From Kosakonia cowanii JCM 10956 = DSM 18146 (lineage in GTDB: Bacteria; Pseudomonadota; Gammaproteobacteria; Enterobacterales; Enterobacteriaceae), in the NCBI RefSeq assembly GCF_001975225.1, contig NZ_CP019445.1, forward strand, positions 868,001 through 932,000: a stretch of 64,000 nucleotides of DNA, given 5' to 3'. The translations under genes were made by a program, and so were the position numbers. The notes beneath the pieces are model-generated. The model had not been told where the DNA came from, ran no database searches, and saw only the letters and a list, made by a program, of their open reading frames with translations. This document shows positions 33,373 to 40,574 of this stretch, piece by piece (position 1 is the first letter of the stretch; each line of letters starts with the position of its first letter).

Positions 33373-34507
33373 TATCTTTTCCTTTAATGTTTACAAGGCC
33401 GTGCAATACCTGGTCGAGACCACCGAAGACCGAGATCTTATCGATGCGCTCTGCGACACGCTCCAGGGTTTCCAGCTCTTTCAGGCGCAATGCCACCGGG
33501 TTGCTCTCCATCACTTTCGCCGTGTTCAGCAACGAACGGGTGGCGGCGGTCTCTTCGCGGCGGCGGATCACATTCGCCTGCGCCGACTTTTCTGCCTCGA
33601 CTAAGCGCGACAGAATGGTTTTCATCTCGCCCGGCAGGATGATGTCTTTCACGCCAAGCGATGCCACTTCGATGCCGAAGGCCGCCATGCGGTTCGCCAC
33701 CTGTACGCTAACCACATCAGCAATAATCTGCTTATCTTCCAGCAACTCATCCAGCGTGCGGGTACCGATCGCTTCACGCAGGGCAAACTGCAACTCGCGG
33801 TAGAGGTGATCCAGCGGTTTGCTCAACTGGGCAAACGCGCTCAGCACATCGCTGTAACGCCAGTTCGCCGCCAGGTTGAGGCGCAGGGTCACTTTATCTT
33901 TGGTCAGGATCTCCTGGCCGCTTACTTCCAGCACCTGCAGGCGCAGATCGACCACTTCCGCTTCCACCAGGTGGTTCACTTTCCAGTAACCGCTGATACC
34001 CGCCGGTAACAGCGCCTGGGTTTCGCCATCGATTTTCAGCACGCCCGCATGCCAGGCGGGAACCTGCACCACCAGGATTGCATCGCGCCCTTTCACCGCC
34101 GCGCCGCGTTTCGGCTGCAATACGGCGTTAACGATGTCGGCCGGGACGCTCACCTCGTCGGTATTGAGGCGCACCAGCGTCAGGGTGTCGTCCGCTTTCC
34201 AGTAAAGACGGCGCGTGGCGGGCGGCAAAATCTCCAGCAGCATGCCGTTCAGGTAGAGCGCGCCCGCTTCGTTATCGCCCAGATCGGCTGCCAGGCAATA
34301 CTTTTCCACCCACTCCGGCTGGAAGCGGCGCAAATACTCGGCAAGCCCGGCCGGCACTTCACTGCCGTCCCGGTTAACAACCAGCACATCCGGCTTTTTG
34401 CCAAACCATGGCAGACGGTGCTCTCCGGTTTCCAGAACCTGGTAGTAGTCGCCCTCTTTTGCCAGTAACGCTAACTGACCTTTTCGAATTGTGATTTTGT
34501 TGGTCAT
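33362..34507 (-). CDS. Slipin (SPFH/band-7 domain protein) of the RNA-repair operon
   Basis: 381-aa SPFH/band-7 protein of the slipin type. The central band-7 domain includes VQVPAWHAGVLKIDGETQAL, VTLRLNLAANWRYSDV and GIEVASLGVKDIILPGEMK; a coiled-coil-prone stretch follows (LSRLVEAEKSAQANVIRRRE). No clear N-terminal membrane helix is seen, which is unusual for slipins, so membrane binding may be peripheral. First gene after the structured leader; the start at 34507 follows GAGGGAATAGAG. Slipins occur beside rtcB in several proteobacterial operons; the function there is unknown. Confidence 0.85.
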   Translation of the reverse strand: MTNKITIRKGQLALLAKEGDYYQVLETGEHRLPWFGKKPDVLVVNRDGSEVPAGLAEYLRRFQPEWVEKYCLAADLGDNEAGALYLNGMLLEILPPATRRLYWKADDTLTLVRLNTDEVSVPADIVNAVLQPKRGAAVKGRDAILVVQVPAWHAGVLKIDGETQALLPAGISGYWKVNHLVEAEVVDLRLQVLEVSGQEILTKDKVTLRLNLAANWRYSDVLSAFAQLSKPLDHLYRELQFALREAIGTRTLDELLEDKQIIADVVSVQVANRMAAFGIEVASLGVKDIILPGEMKTILSRLVEAEKSAQANVIRRREETAATRSLLNTAKVMESNPVALRLKELETLERVAERIDKISVFGGLDQVLHGLVNIKGKDNAA

Positions 34508-34533
34508 CTCTATTCCCTCTTATTTTTGTTGTT

Positions 34534-34610
34534 ACGACCGCGGATGCAGGGGCGAAGCGACAGGGGAAACACTGTTTTGCCTGCCGCCCGGCGCCATTAT
34601 CGGCGGTCGT
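34534..34610 (-). ncRNA. Structured domain in operon leader (8-bp closing stem)
   Basis: On the minus strand ACGACCGC (34603-34610) pairs with GCGGTCGT (34534-34541), enclosing 61 nt that contain nested pairs GCAGG/CCTGC and ACAG/CTGT. It lies about 25 nt upstream of the slipin start, after the tRNA-like module in the same transcript. Could be a Y-RNA-like partner domain, a 5'-UTR switch, or a processed RNA; not a tRNA, as no T-loop is present. Confidence 0.45.
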
Positions 34611-34671
34611 CTCATGTCACCGTAAACTGCGCGATGACGGGGTACTGCATCATGATTATCTGGAGAGATAA

Positions 34672-34719
34672 TGGTTGCGAATTCGGGAGTCGAACCCGAT
34701 CAATAACCGATTTTCCGCA
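34672..34719 (-). ncRNA. tRNA-like module without anticodon arm, encoded CCA
   Basis: Read on the minus strand: 5' acceptor strand UGCGGA (34714-34719) pairs with UUCGCA (34676-34681; one G-U pair); 13-14 nt linker with a D-loop-like GGUUAUU between short complementary ends; T-stem UCGGG/CCCGA (5 bp) with a perfect 7-nt T-loop UUCGACU; discriminator A; then CCA at 34672-34674. This is the architecture of the tRNA-mimic part of bacterial Y RNAs (YrlA). It sits about 100 nt into the sigma-54 transcript. Prediction from sequence only. Confidence 0.7.
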
Positions 34720-34828
34720 GATGTCTCTGCACTGACGGAACGCCTCCGGGAAAACGGCGCTTGCCGCTCCTGATGCGCCGGCGGGGTGAATAACCCCAGC
34801 GAACTCAGCGTGTTGACGAGATAACTAT

Positions 34829-34845
34829 TGCGAGAGGCGTGCCAA
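34829..34845 (-). promoter_or_regulatory. Sigma-54 promoter of slipin-rtcB-rlaP
   Basis: Minus strand TTGGCACG-CCTC-TCGCA: the -24 element is perfect and -12 differs from TTGCA at one base; GG-to-GC spacing is exactly 10 bp. Transcription should begin about 12 bases on, near 34817, giving a leader of about 310 nt. RtcR, a sigma-54 activator, is encoded divergently next to it. Confidence 0.88.
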
Positions 34846-34910
34846 AAAGAGGGAAACAAGAAAATAAATTTTTATCTTATTGAAAATAAATAATTTAATT
34901 TTTTAAGGCG

Positions 34911-34921
34911 ATGCCAGGCAT
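34911..34921. promoter_or_regulatory. Candidate RtcR upstream activating site
   Basis: Palindrome ATGCC-A-GGCAT, followed by TGTGCCAGCC, about 75 bp upstream of the sigma-54 -24 element, a typical distance for an enhancer-binding protein. It also lies 60 bp upstream of rtcR, so autoregulation is possible. The RtcR recognition sequence is not known to me. Confidence 0.35.
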
Positions 34922-34980
34922 TGTGCCAGCCTACAAGATTTCTTATCTTTATATATCGCATTTTATTATTCAGGATAAAG

Positions 34981-36567
34981 ATGAAACGTCGGGTTGTGAT
35001 TGGGGTGCTGGGAACAGTGCTGGATAAACGCGGAAAACGGCATAACCGCTTTCGCAAATGGCGACCGACAGTGGCGCTCTGCCAGCAAGCGGATTTTCCT
35101 GTCGACCGGCTGGAGTTGATCCACCAGCCGCGCGATGAGGGGCTGGCGGCGCACACCGCGGAGGATATCGCTGTGCTCTCGCCGCGCACCGAGGTGCGCA
35201 CCCACCCGGTGGCGATCAAAAACCCGTGGGATTTCGAAGAGGTCTACGCCGCGTTTCTCGATTTCGCCACCCACTACCCTTTCGACACCGACAATGAAGA
35301 GTACCTGGTGCATATCACCACCGGGACGCACGTGGCGCAGATCTGCTGGTTCCTGCTCACCGAAGCGCGCTACCTTCCCGCCAGCCTGTTGCAGACCGGC
35401 CCGGCGGCGAGAGGCGCGAACGATAAAGAGATCTCAGCGGGCGTCTGTTCGGTTATCGATCTCGATTTAAGCCGCTATGCCACGCTGACCAGCCGTTTTC
35501 AGCGTGAGCAGCAGCAGTCGGTCTCGTTCCTGAAATCGGGTATTGATACGCGCAACGCCACCTTTAACCGCATGATCGATCAGATTGAGCGCGTCGCGCT
35601 GCGCTCCTCTGCGCCGATTCTGCTTACCGGCCCGACCGGGGCAGGAAAATCGTTTCTGGCAAAACGCATCTTTCAGCTACGCCACTCCCGCCATCTCGTT
35701 GCCGGGCGGCTGGTGGCGGTGAACTGCGCCACCCTGCGCGGCGATAACGCCATGTCGACGCTGTTTGGTCACGTTAAGGGAGCGTTTACCGGCGCACAGC
35801 AGGCGCGAACCGGGCTGCTGCGCGAAGCCGATGGCGGGGTGCTGTTTCTTGATGAGATCGCTGAGTTGGGGCTGGACGAGCAGGCGATGCTGTTAAAAGC
35901 GATTGAAGAGAAAACCTTTTTCCCCTTCGGCTCAGATAAAGAGGTGCAGAGTGACTTCCAGCTGATTGCCGGTACCCATCGCAATATGCAGCAGTGGGTT
36001 GATGAGGGGCGCTTCAGGGAGGATCTCTACGCGCGTATCAATATGTGGACCTTTGAACTGCCGGGGCTGGCGCAGCGGCGCGAGGATATCGCCCCCAATA
36101 TTGAGTATGAGTTGCAGCGTTTTGGTCTTGAGCAGCAGACGCAGATCCGCTTCGACAAAGGGGCGCGCGAGCGTTACCTGGCCTTCGCCTGCTCGGCGCA
36201 GGCGGCGTGGTGCGGCAACTTCCGCGAGCTGAGCACCTCGATTGCCCGCATGGCAACGCTGGCGGAACAGGGCCGCATCACCGATACGCTGGTGGCGGAG
36301 GAGATCGCGCGGCTGGAGTACAACTGGCGCGGTGCGCCATCAATGGGCGATTTGCCGGTCGACATGGAGACGCTGGATCTCTTCGACAGACGCCAGCTGG
36401 AGAGCGTGGTGGAGGTGTGTCGCCGCACGCAGAGCCTCTCTGAAGCGGGCCGCGAACTGTTTGCGGTCTCGCGGCAGAAAAAAGCCAACCCCAATGATGC
36501 TGACCGGCTGCGTAAATATCTCGCGCGCTTTGGCCTGAGCTGGGAGAGCGTGCGCGGCATAACATAA
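34981..36567 (+). CDS. rtcR: Sigma-54-dependent activator RtcR (CARF-AAA+)
   Basis: 528-aa activator of RNA-repair operons. The N-terminal CARF-type sensor (1-180) has HITTGTHVAQICWFLL at 111-126; RtcR is reported to respond to damaged tRNA ends. The AAA+ domain carries Walker A GPTGAGKS (217-224), the sigma-54 contact loop GAFTGA (267-272) and Walker B GVLFLDEIAEL. C-terminal HTH: SEAGRELFAVSRQKK. Colinear with E. coli RtcR (532 aa) but clearly diverged in the sensor. Start at 34981 chosen after AGGA and by alignment; the frame is open 20 codons upstream. Divergent from its target operon. Confidence 0.94.
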   Translation: MKRRVVIGVLGTVLDKRGKRHNRFRKWRPTVALCQQADFPVDRLELIHQPRDEGLAAHTAEDIAVLSPRTEVRTHPVAIKNPWDFEEVYAAFLDFATHYPFDTDNEEYLVHITTGTHVAQICWFLLTEARYLPASLLQTGPAARGANDKEISAGVCSVIDLDLSRYATLTSRFQREQQQSVSFLKSGIDTRNATFNRMIDQIERVALRSSAPILLTGPTGAGKSFLAKRIFQLRHSRHLVAGRLVAVNCATLRGDNAMSTLFGHVKGAFTGAQQARTGLLREADGGVLFLDEIAELGLDEQAMLLKAIEEKTFFPFGSDKEVQSDFQLIAGTHRNMQQWVDEGRFREDLYARINMWTFELPGLAQRREDIAPNIEYELQRFGLEQQTQIRFDKGARERYLAFACSAQAAWCGNFRELSTSIARMATLAEQGRITDTLVAEEIARLEYNWRGAPSMGDLPVDMETLDLFDRRQLESVVEVCRRTQSLSEAGRELFAVSRQKKANPNDADRLRKYLARFGLSWESVRGIT

Positions 36568-36625
36568 ACGATCTTCATCATAATTCGTTTGAATATTAAT
36601 CCTTAGCACGATAAACATTGGCTAT

Positions 36626-36680
36626 GGTCGGGCTCGAACCCGACCGTTAATAAACCCCCGAATCGTTTACGAGAACGGGG
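36626..36680. other. T-arm-like hairpin and second hairpin downstream of rtcR
   Basis: 36626-36645 is a perfect 7-bp hairpin GGTCGGG-CTCGAA-CCCGACC; on the minus strand it reads GGTCGGGTTCGAGCCCGACC, the look of a tRNA T-arm though with a 6-nt loop. Its flank (TCGAACCCGA...TAATAAACC) resembles the tRNA-like module at 34683-34709. A second stem CCCCG/CGGGG with inner TCGT/ACGA follows at 36656-36680. No acceptor stem was found. No T run, so not a classical terminator. Confidence 0.5.
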
Positions 36681-36716
36681 AACAACACAACACAATGTCA
36701 TCGCAAGGAAATCCCC

Positions 36717-37658
36717 ATGCTCGCAACCTTCACGCGGCTGTTCCCGCTCTGGGCCGTGCTGCTCTCCGTTCTCGCCTACTGTTTCCCGCCGACGTTTGTC
36801 GCTATCGGCCCGTGGGTCACTACGCTACTGATGCTGATTATGTTCGGCATGGGCGTGCATCTTACCCTCGACGACTTTAAGCGCGTGCTCTCCCGACCGG
36901 CCCCCGTCGCGGCGGGTACGTTTCTTCACTATCTGGTGATGCCGCTGGCGGCGTGGCTGCTGGCAATGATTTTCAAGATGCCGCCGGATCTCTCGGCTGG
37001 AATGGTGTTGGTTGGCAGCGTCGCCAGTGGAACCGCATCCAACGTGATGATCTATCTTGCTAAAGGCGATGTCGCGCTGTCGGTGACCATCTCTTCGGTC
37101 TCAACACTGGTGGGGGTTATCGCCACGCCCCTGCTGACGCGCCTCTATGTCGATGCCCATATCCAGGTCGATGTAATGGGGATGCTGCTGAGTATCCTGC
37201 AAATCGTGGTGATCCCGATTGGTCTGGGGTTGATTGTTCATTACCTCTTCCCGCGGGTGGTGAAAGCGGTAGAACCCTGGCTGCCCGCCTTTTCGATGGT
37301 CTGTATTCTGGCCATCATCAGCGCAGTGGTCGCCGGTTCCGCGTCGCATATTGCTTCTGTTGGGCTGATGGTGATTGTGGCGGTGATCCTGCACAACGCG
37401 ATTGGTCTGCTGAGCGGTTACTGGGGCGGGCGTCTGTTTGGTTTTGATGAGTCCACCTGCCGGACGCTGGCTATCGAAGTGGGAATGCAGAACTCGGGGC
37501 TGGCTGCCGCGCTCGGTAAGCTCTACTTCTCACCGCTCGCCGCCCTACCCGGCGCGCTCTTCTCGGTGTGGCATAATCTTTCCGGCTCGCTGCTGGCAGG
37601 CTACTGGTCGGGTAAACCGGTAGAGGGCCGTCAGACAAAAGAGCGTAAAGCGAGTTAA
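36717..37658 (+). CDS. panS: Bile-acid:sodium-symporter family transporter, PanS-like
   Basis: 313-aa inner-membrane protein with about ten hydrophobic helices of the BASS family. Family blocks: [40 protein letters not shown] and the [16 protein letters not shown] crossing region. Closest remembered relatives are Salmonella PanS ketopantoate/pantoate transporters, so pantoate or a related organic acid is the likely substrate, but this is by family only. Ribosome site AAGGAAA. Lies between rtcR and a toxin-antitoxin pair; a functional link to RNA repair is not suggested. Confidence 0.75.
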   Translation: MLATFTRLFPLWAVLLSVLAYCFPPTFVAIGPWVTTLLMLIMFGMGVHLTLDDFKRVLSRPAPVAAGTFLHYLVMPLAAWLLAMIFKMPPDLSAGMVLVGSVASGTASNVMIYLAKGDVALSVTISSVSTLVGVIATPLLTRLYVDAHIQVDVMGMLLSILQIVVIPIGLGLIVHYLFPRVVKAVEPWLPAFSMVCILAIISAVVAGSASHIASVGLMVIVAVILHNAIGLLSGYWGGRLFGFDESTCRTLAIEVGMQNSGLAAALGKLYFSPLAALPGALFSVWHNLSGSLLAGYWSGKPVEGRQTKERKAS

Positions 37659-37711
37659 CGGATAGAGGGAGAGCGGATCGTAGCAGGTCGATCTGCTCTC
37701 CCTGATATGGC

Positions 37712-38050
37712 TTAACCCACGGTGACGGTGACGGGTTTTCCCAGTTTGCCCAGCATTGTTATCAGCGCATCGACGGTAAATTTACTGGTTTTCTGATTCA
37801 CTACGTCAGAGACGCGCGGTCGTGAAATATTCAGTTTCGCAGCGACGTCGGCCTGCTTGAGTTTGTTTTCATCGATCCAGTCTGAAATCTCCTGCATCAG
37901 CTGCTGTTTGATCGCTAAGAGGGCGAGCACCTCTTTTTCAGCCTCCTGCGCGAGAAGTTGCGACTCGGCCTCATCGAATCCCAGTTCGGAAAAGATATTC
38001 GCATCGGCGGGGGTGATATGACCGATCGGGCCATGGTTATCTTTTTTCAT
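37712..38050 (-). CDS. HigA-type antitoxin (XRE HTH)
   Basis: 112-aa antitoxin-like protein. C-terminal XRE helix-turn-helix: NKLKQADVAAKLNISRPRVS, then a DNA-binding wing ending KPVTVTVG. N-terminal acidic helix (FDEAESQLLAQEAEKEVLAL) would bind the toxin. Start at 38050 is preceded by CAGGAG; an earlier in-frame ATG at 38080 lies deep in the toxin gene. It overlaps the toxin stop by 14 bp. Second gene of the toxin-first pair. Confidence 0.85.
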   Translation of the reverse strand: MKKDNHGPIGHITPADANIFSELGFDEAESQLLAQEAEKEVLALLAIKQQLMQEISDWIDENKLKQADVAAKLNISRPRVSDVVNQKTSKFTVDALITMLGKLGKPVTVTVG

Positions 38051-38402
38051 GTTGACTCCTGTGGTGCTCAATAACATCACGGTAGCGCAATCGGGCCAGC
38101 GTTTTATCGGCTAATGCCGTGCGCTGCGATCGTTTGTTAAAGCAGTGCAGAATATAAATAGCCTCTTCAAAACGGGCTATATAGAAAATCCGGTAGGCGC
38201 TGGTACGATCCCGCAGGCGGATTTCAACGGCACCGGGGCCGATTTCAGCCATCGGCTTCCAGTCCGTTGCATCCAGCCCTGCCTGAATTTTATGCAGTTG
38301 ATATCCTGCATCTTTACGCACCTCCGCAGGGAAAGCGCGTAGATCGTTGAAGGAAGTCCCCATCCAGATGACAGGTTTTAACGCAGGCCGGAAAGTGAGC
38401 AT
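38037..38402 (-). CDS. HigB/RelE-type toxin (phage Gp49-like)
   Basis: 121-aa RelE-superfamily mRNA interferase of the Gp49-like branch. Typical blocks: FNDLRAFPAEVRKDAGYQLH, RDRTSAYRIFYIARFEEAIY, and LHCFNKRSQRT with a basic active-site cluster. Toxin gene precedes antitoxin, as in higBA. Ribosome site AAGGA in front of 38402; a 16-bp palindrome just upstream is the likely operator. Absent from this location in E. coli. Confidence 0.87.
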   Translation of the reverse strand: MLTFRPALKPVIWMGTSFNDLRAFPAEVRKDAGYQLHKIQAGLDATDWKPMAEIGPGAVEIRLRDRTSAYRIFYIARFEEAIYILHCFNKRSQRTALADKTLARLRYRDVIEHHRSQHEKR

Positions 38403-38413
38403 ACTACATCCTT

Positions 38414-38429
38414 GTATAAAATTTTATAC
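38414..38429. promoter_or_regulatory. Operator palindrome of the first toxin-antitoxin pair
   Basis: Perfect 16-bp palindrome GTATAAAATTTTATAC 12 bp upstream of the toxin start. It contains AT-rich promoter-like sequence, so antitoxin binding would block transcription. Confidence 0.7.
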
Positions 38430-38577
38430 CTATTGTGGAGTGTAGATTACCCTTGTGAACGAGAGTGTCACCTGGCTTCGCGATGACCTGCGAGCCAATT
38501 TCCAGTTATGGCGTTCTTGCCTGCGCTTTTGACGCGTTATCGCGTAGACTCGTGACACTTCCTTAGGAGAACATGCC

Positions 38578-38850
38578 ATGGCCGTGACCAGACTGACGCA
38601 AAAAGAGATGACCGAAAGTGAACAGCGGGAGCTTAAAACGCTGCTCGATCGCGCCCGCATTGCACATGGACGCCCGCTGAGTAACTCTGAGGCGAACCAT
38701 GTTAAGAAAGAGTACATCGATAAGCTGATGGCGCAGCGTGAAGCGACCGCGAAGAAAGCCCGCCAGGTGAAAAAGCAGCAGGCTTATAAACCTGATGAGA
38801 ACAGCACCTTTTCGTGGTCGGCAACCACGCAAACGCGCGGACGCCGCTGA
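38578..38850 (+). CDS. yjbD: DUF3811 protein YjbD
   Basis: 90-aa highly charged, helix-rich protein, same length as E. coli YjbD (TQKEMTESEQRELKTLLDRA; tail SWSATTQTRGRR). Basic C-terminal half suggests nucleic-acid or ribosome association, but function is unknown. Its stop abuts the convergent rluF stop, as in E. coli. Ribosome site AGGAG at good spacing. Confidence 0.92.
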   Translation: MAVTRLTQKEMTESEQRELKTLLDRARIAHGRPLSNSEANHVKKEYIDKLMAQREATAKKARQVKKQQAYKPDENSTFSWSATTQTRGRR

Positions 38851-39720
38851 TTAGCGCCCTTTCTTTTTCCGGCCCGGCTGGGTAAAGCGTTTACCGGCCG
38901 GTTTCGCCCGGCTTTTATCTTCCGGCTTCGCCGCTTTTACCGCAGGCTTTTTCGCCGCCTGCGGTTTCGCGTTGCTCTTCGCTTTCGGTTTGGCTTCCGA
39001 GGTGGAGTTCTCAATCAGCTTAAACAGCGCAATCAGCTCATCACCGGTGAGGTCGCGCCACTCGCCGGGCGGCAATCCGGTCAGGCTGACGTTCATAATG
39101 CGCGTGCGCTCAAGCTTGGTCACCTCATAACCAAAGTGTTCGCACATGCGGCGAATCTGGCGGTTAAGCCCCTGCACCAGCGTGATGCGGAAGGTAAAAG
39201 GCGCTTCCCTCTTCACTTTGCACTTTTTGGTTACCGTACCGAGGATCGGCACACCTGCGCCCATCCCGCGTACAAACTCATCGGTAACCGGCTTGTTGAC
39301 CGTGACCAGATACTCTTTTTCGTGGTCGTTTCCCGCCCGCAGGATCTTGTTCACCAGATCGCCGTGGTTGGTCAGGAAAATCAGCCCCTGCGAATCTTTA
39401 TCGAGCCGGCCAATGGGGAAAATGCGGCTACTGTGGTTAACGAAATCGACGATATTGTCTTTTTCGCCCTCTTCGGTGGTACTGACGATGCCAACGGGTT
39501 TATTCAGCGCGATAAACACTAGATCTTCTTCACTTCGCGGTTCGATAAGTTGCCCGTTCACTTTCACTACGTCTCCGGCCACCACCTGGTCGCCAATCCC
39601 GGCGCGTTTGCCGTTGATAAAGACGTTGCCCTGTTCGATGTAACGGTCAGCCTCGCGGCGTGAGCAGATTCCGCTTTCGCTAATGTATTTATTTAAACGT
39701 GTAGATTGGGTTGGCAGCAT
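38851..39720 (-). CDS. rluF: 23S rRNA pseudouridine(2604) synthase RluF
   Basis: 289-aa RsuA-family pseudouridine synthase acting on U2604 of 23S rRNA (and on tRNA-Tyr U35 in E. coli). N-terminal S4 domain ([20 protein letters not shown]), catalytic Asp in [16 protein letters not shown], and motif [17 protein letters not shown]. The tail from about residue 245 is low-complexity K, A and P ([17 protein letters not shown]), longer than the catalytic core needs. Colinear with E. coli RluF (290 aa). Confidence 0.95.
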   Translation of the reverse strand: MLPTQSTRLNKYISESGICSRREADRYIEQGNVFINGKRAGIGDQVVAGDVVKVNGQLIEPRSEEDLVFIALNKPVGIVSTTEEGEKDNIVDFVNHSSRIFPIGRLDKDSQGLIFLTNHGDLVNKILRAGNDHEKEYLVTVNKPVTDEFVRGMGAGVPILGTVTKKCKVKREAPFTFRITLVQGLNRQIRRMCEHFGYEVTKLERTRIMNVSLTGLPPGEWRDLTGDELIALFKLIENSTSEAKPKAKSNAKPQAAKKPAVKAAKPEDKSRAKPAGKRFTQPGRKKKGR

Positions 39721-39912
39721 AAGTTCTCCTCTGAAAGCGAAATATAACGTTGTTGAGCTGAAGAGAAAAATGGATTTTTGCCCCAGCGGCGAAGAAGTGT
39801 GCGCTAACTCGTTAAAATATATGCACTATGTGAAAGCGAGCAAAGTAGTCTGCGAGACGCTTTCCAGACTGAAAATGAATCGCTTTTTTGGTGCGCCGGG
39901 CATGCCATGATT

Positions 39913-39955
39913 TTGCCTTGAACAAAACAACCGTAGTTTATAAACTACAAGGCAA
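39913..39955. promoter_or_regulatory. Nested palindromic operator of the second toxin-antitoxin pair
   Basis: Inner perfect palindrome GTAGTTTATAAACTAC (39933-39948) and outer inverted repeat TTGCCTTG (39913-39920)/CAAGGCAA (39948-39955), ending six bases before the toxin start. Likely autorepression site. Confidence 0.7.
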
Positions 39956-39960
39956 CTGGC

Positions 39961-40233
39961 ATGAAAGAGATAGTCCAAACCGACGCGTTTAAACTCTGGG
40001 AGTCATCATTACGCGATGCGAAATTGCGAGCGATTATCTCAGCGCGTCTTTTTAGATTGGCAAATGGCCTCACCGGAGATGTGAAACCAGTCGGGGAAGG
40101 GATAAGCGAATTACGAATACATTATGGTGCCGGTTACCGCATCTATTTCCAGCTGCGGGGTAATACCGTTGTCGTGTTGTTGTGCGGGGGGGATAAAAGT
40201 ACCCAACCAAAAGACATTATCTACGCCAAATAG
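39961..40233 (+). CDS. RelE-superfamily addiction-module killer protein (toxin)
   Basis: 90-aa toxin of the small HigB-like killer-protein family (TIGR02683-type). Motifs: FKLWESSLRDAKLRAIISAR, GEGISELRIHYGAGYRIYFQ and VLLCGGDKSTQPKDI. The conserved LRIHYGAGYRIYF strand holds the catalytic Arg/Tyr pair. It occupies the pepE position between rluF and nptA in E. coli. Antitoxin follows after 34 bp. Confidence 0.88.
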   Translation: MKEIVQTDAFKLWESSLRDAKLRAIISARLFRLANGLTGDVKPVGEGISELRIHYGAGYRIYFQLRGNTVVVLLCGGDKSTQPKDIIYAK

Positions 40234-40267
40234 CTGGCAAAATGTGTTTAACCATCAGGTGATTACC

Positions 40268-40546
40268 ATGAATAAATTAACCCCTTATGATCCCGCAGCG
40301 GCACTGGTTAACGATGAGGCGATAGCGCTCTTCATGGCGGATGCACTGGAAACCGGCGATGCGGCTTATATCGCCCGAGCATTAGGGGTGATCGCTCGGG
40401 CCAAAGGGATGAGCGACATCGCTGCAGAAACCGGTTTGTCACGCGAGCAGCTCTATCGCTCTTTCAGCGAAAAGGGGAATCCGACACTGAAGACGACACT
40501 CTCCGTAATGAAAGCGCTGGGCATTGAACTGACAGTCAAACGCTAA
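40268..40546 (+). CDS. Addiction-module antidote protein (HTH antitoxin)
   Basis: 92-aa antitoxin of the TIGR02684-type partner family. HTH region: MSDIAAETGLSREQLYRSFS, followed by NPTLKTTLSVMKALGIELTV. N-terminus LTPYDPAAALVNDEAIALFM is typical of the family. Start at 40268 chosen after AGGTGATTACC; the frame is open upstream inside the toxin gene. Convergent with nptA. Confidence 0.87.
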   Translation: MNKLTPYDPAAALVNDEAIALFMADALETGDAAYIARALGVIARAKGMSDIAAETGLSREQLYRSFSEKGNPTLKTTLSVMKALGIELTVKR

Positions 40547-40574
40547 GCTGCCGTGCCCGCAGGCACGGCGTGGA

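Noticed and set aside
36656..36680. Rho-independent terminator of rtcR
   Set aside because: The stem has an internal loop and is followed by AACAACAC, not Ts; listed only as a hairpin.
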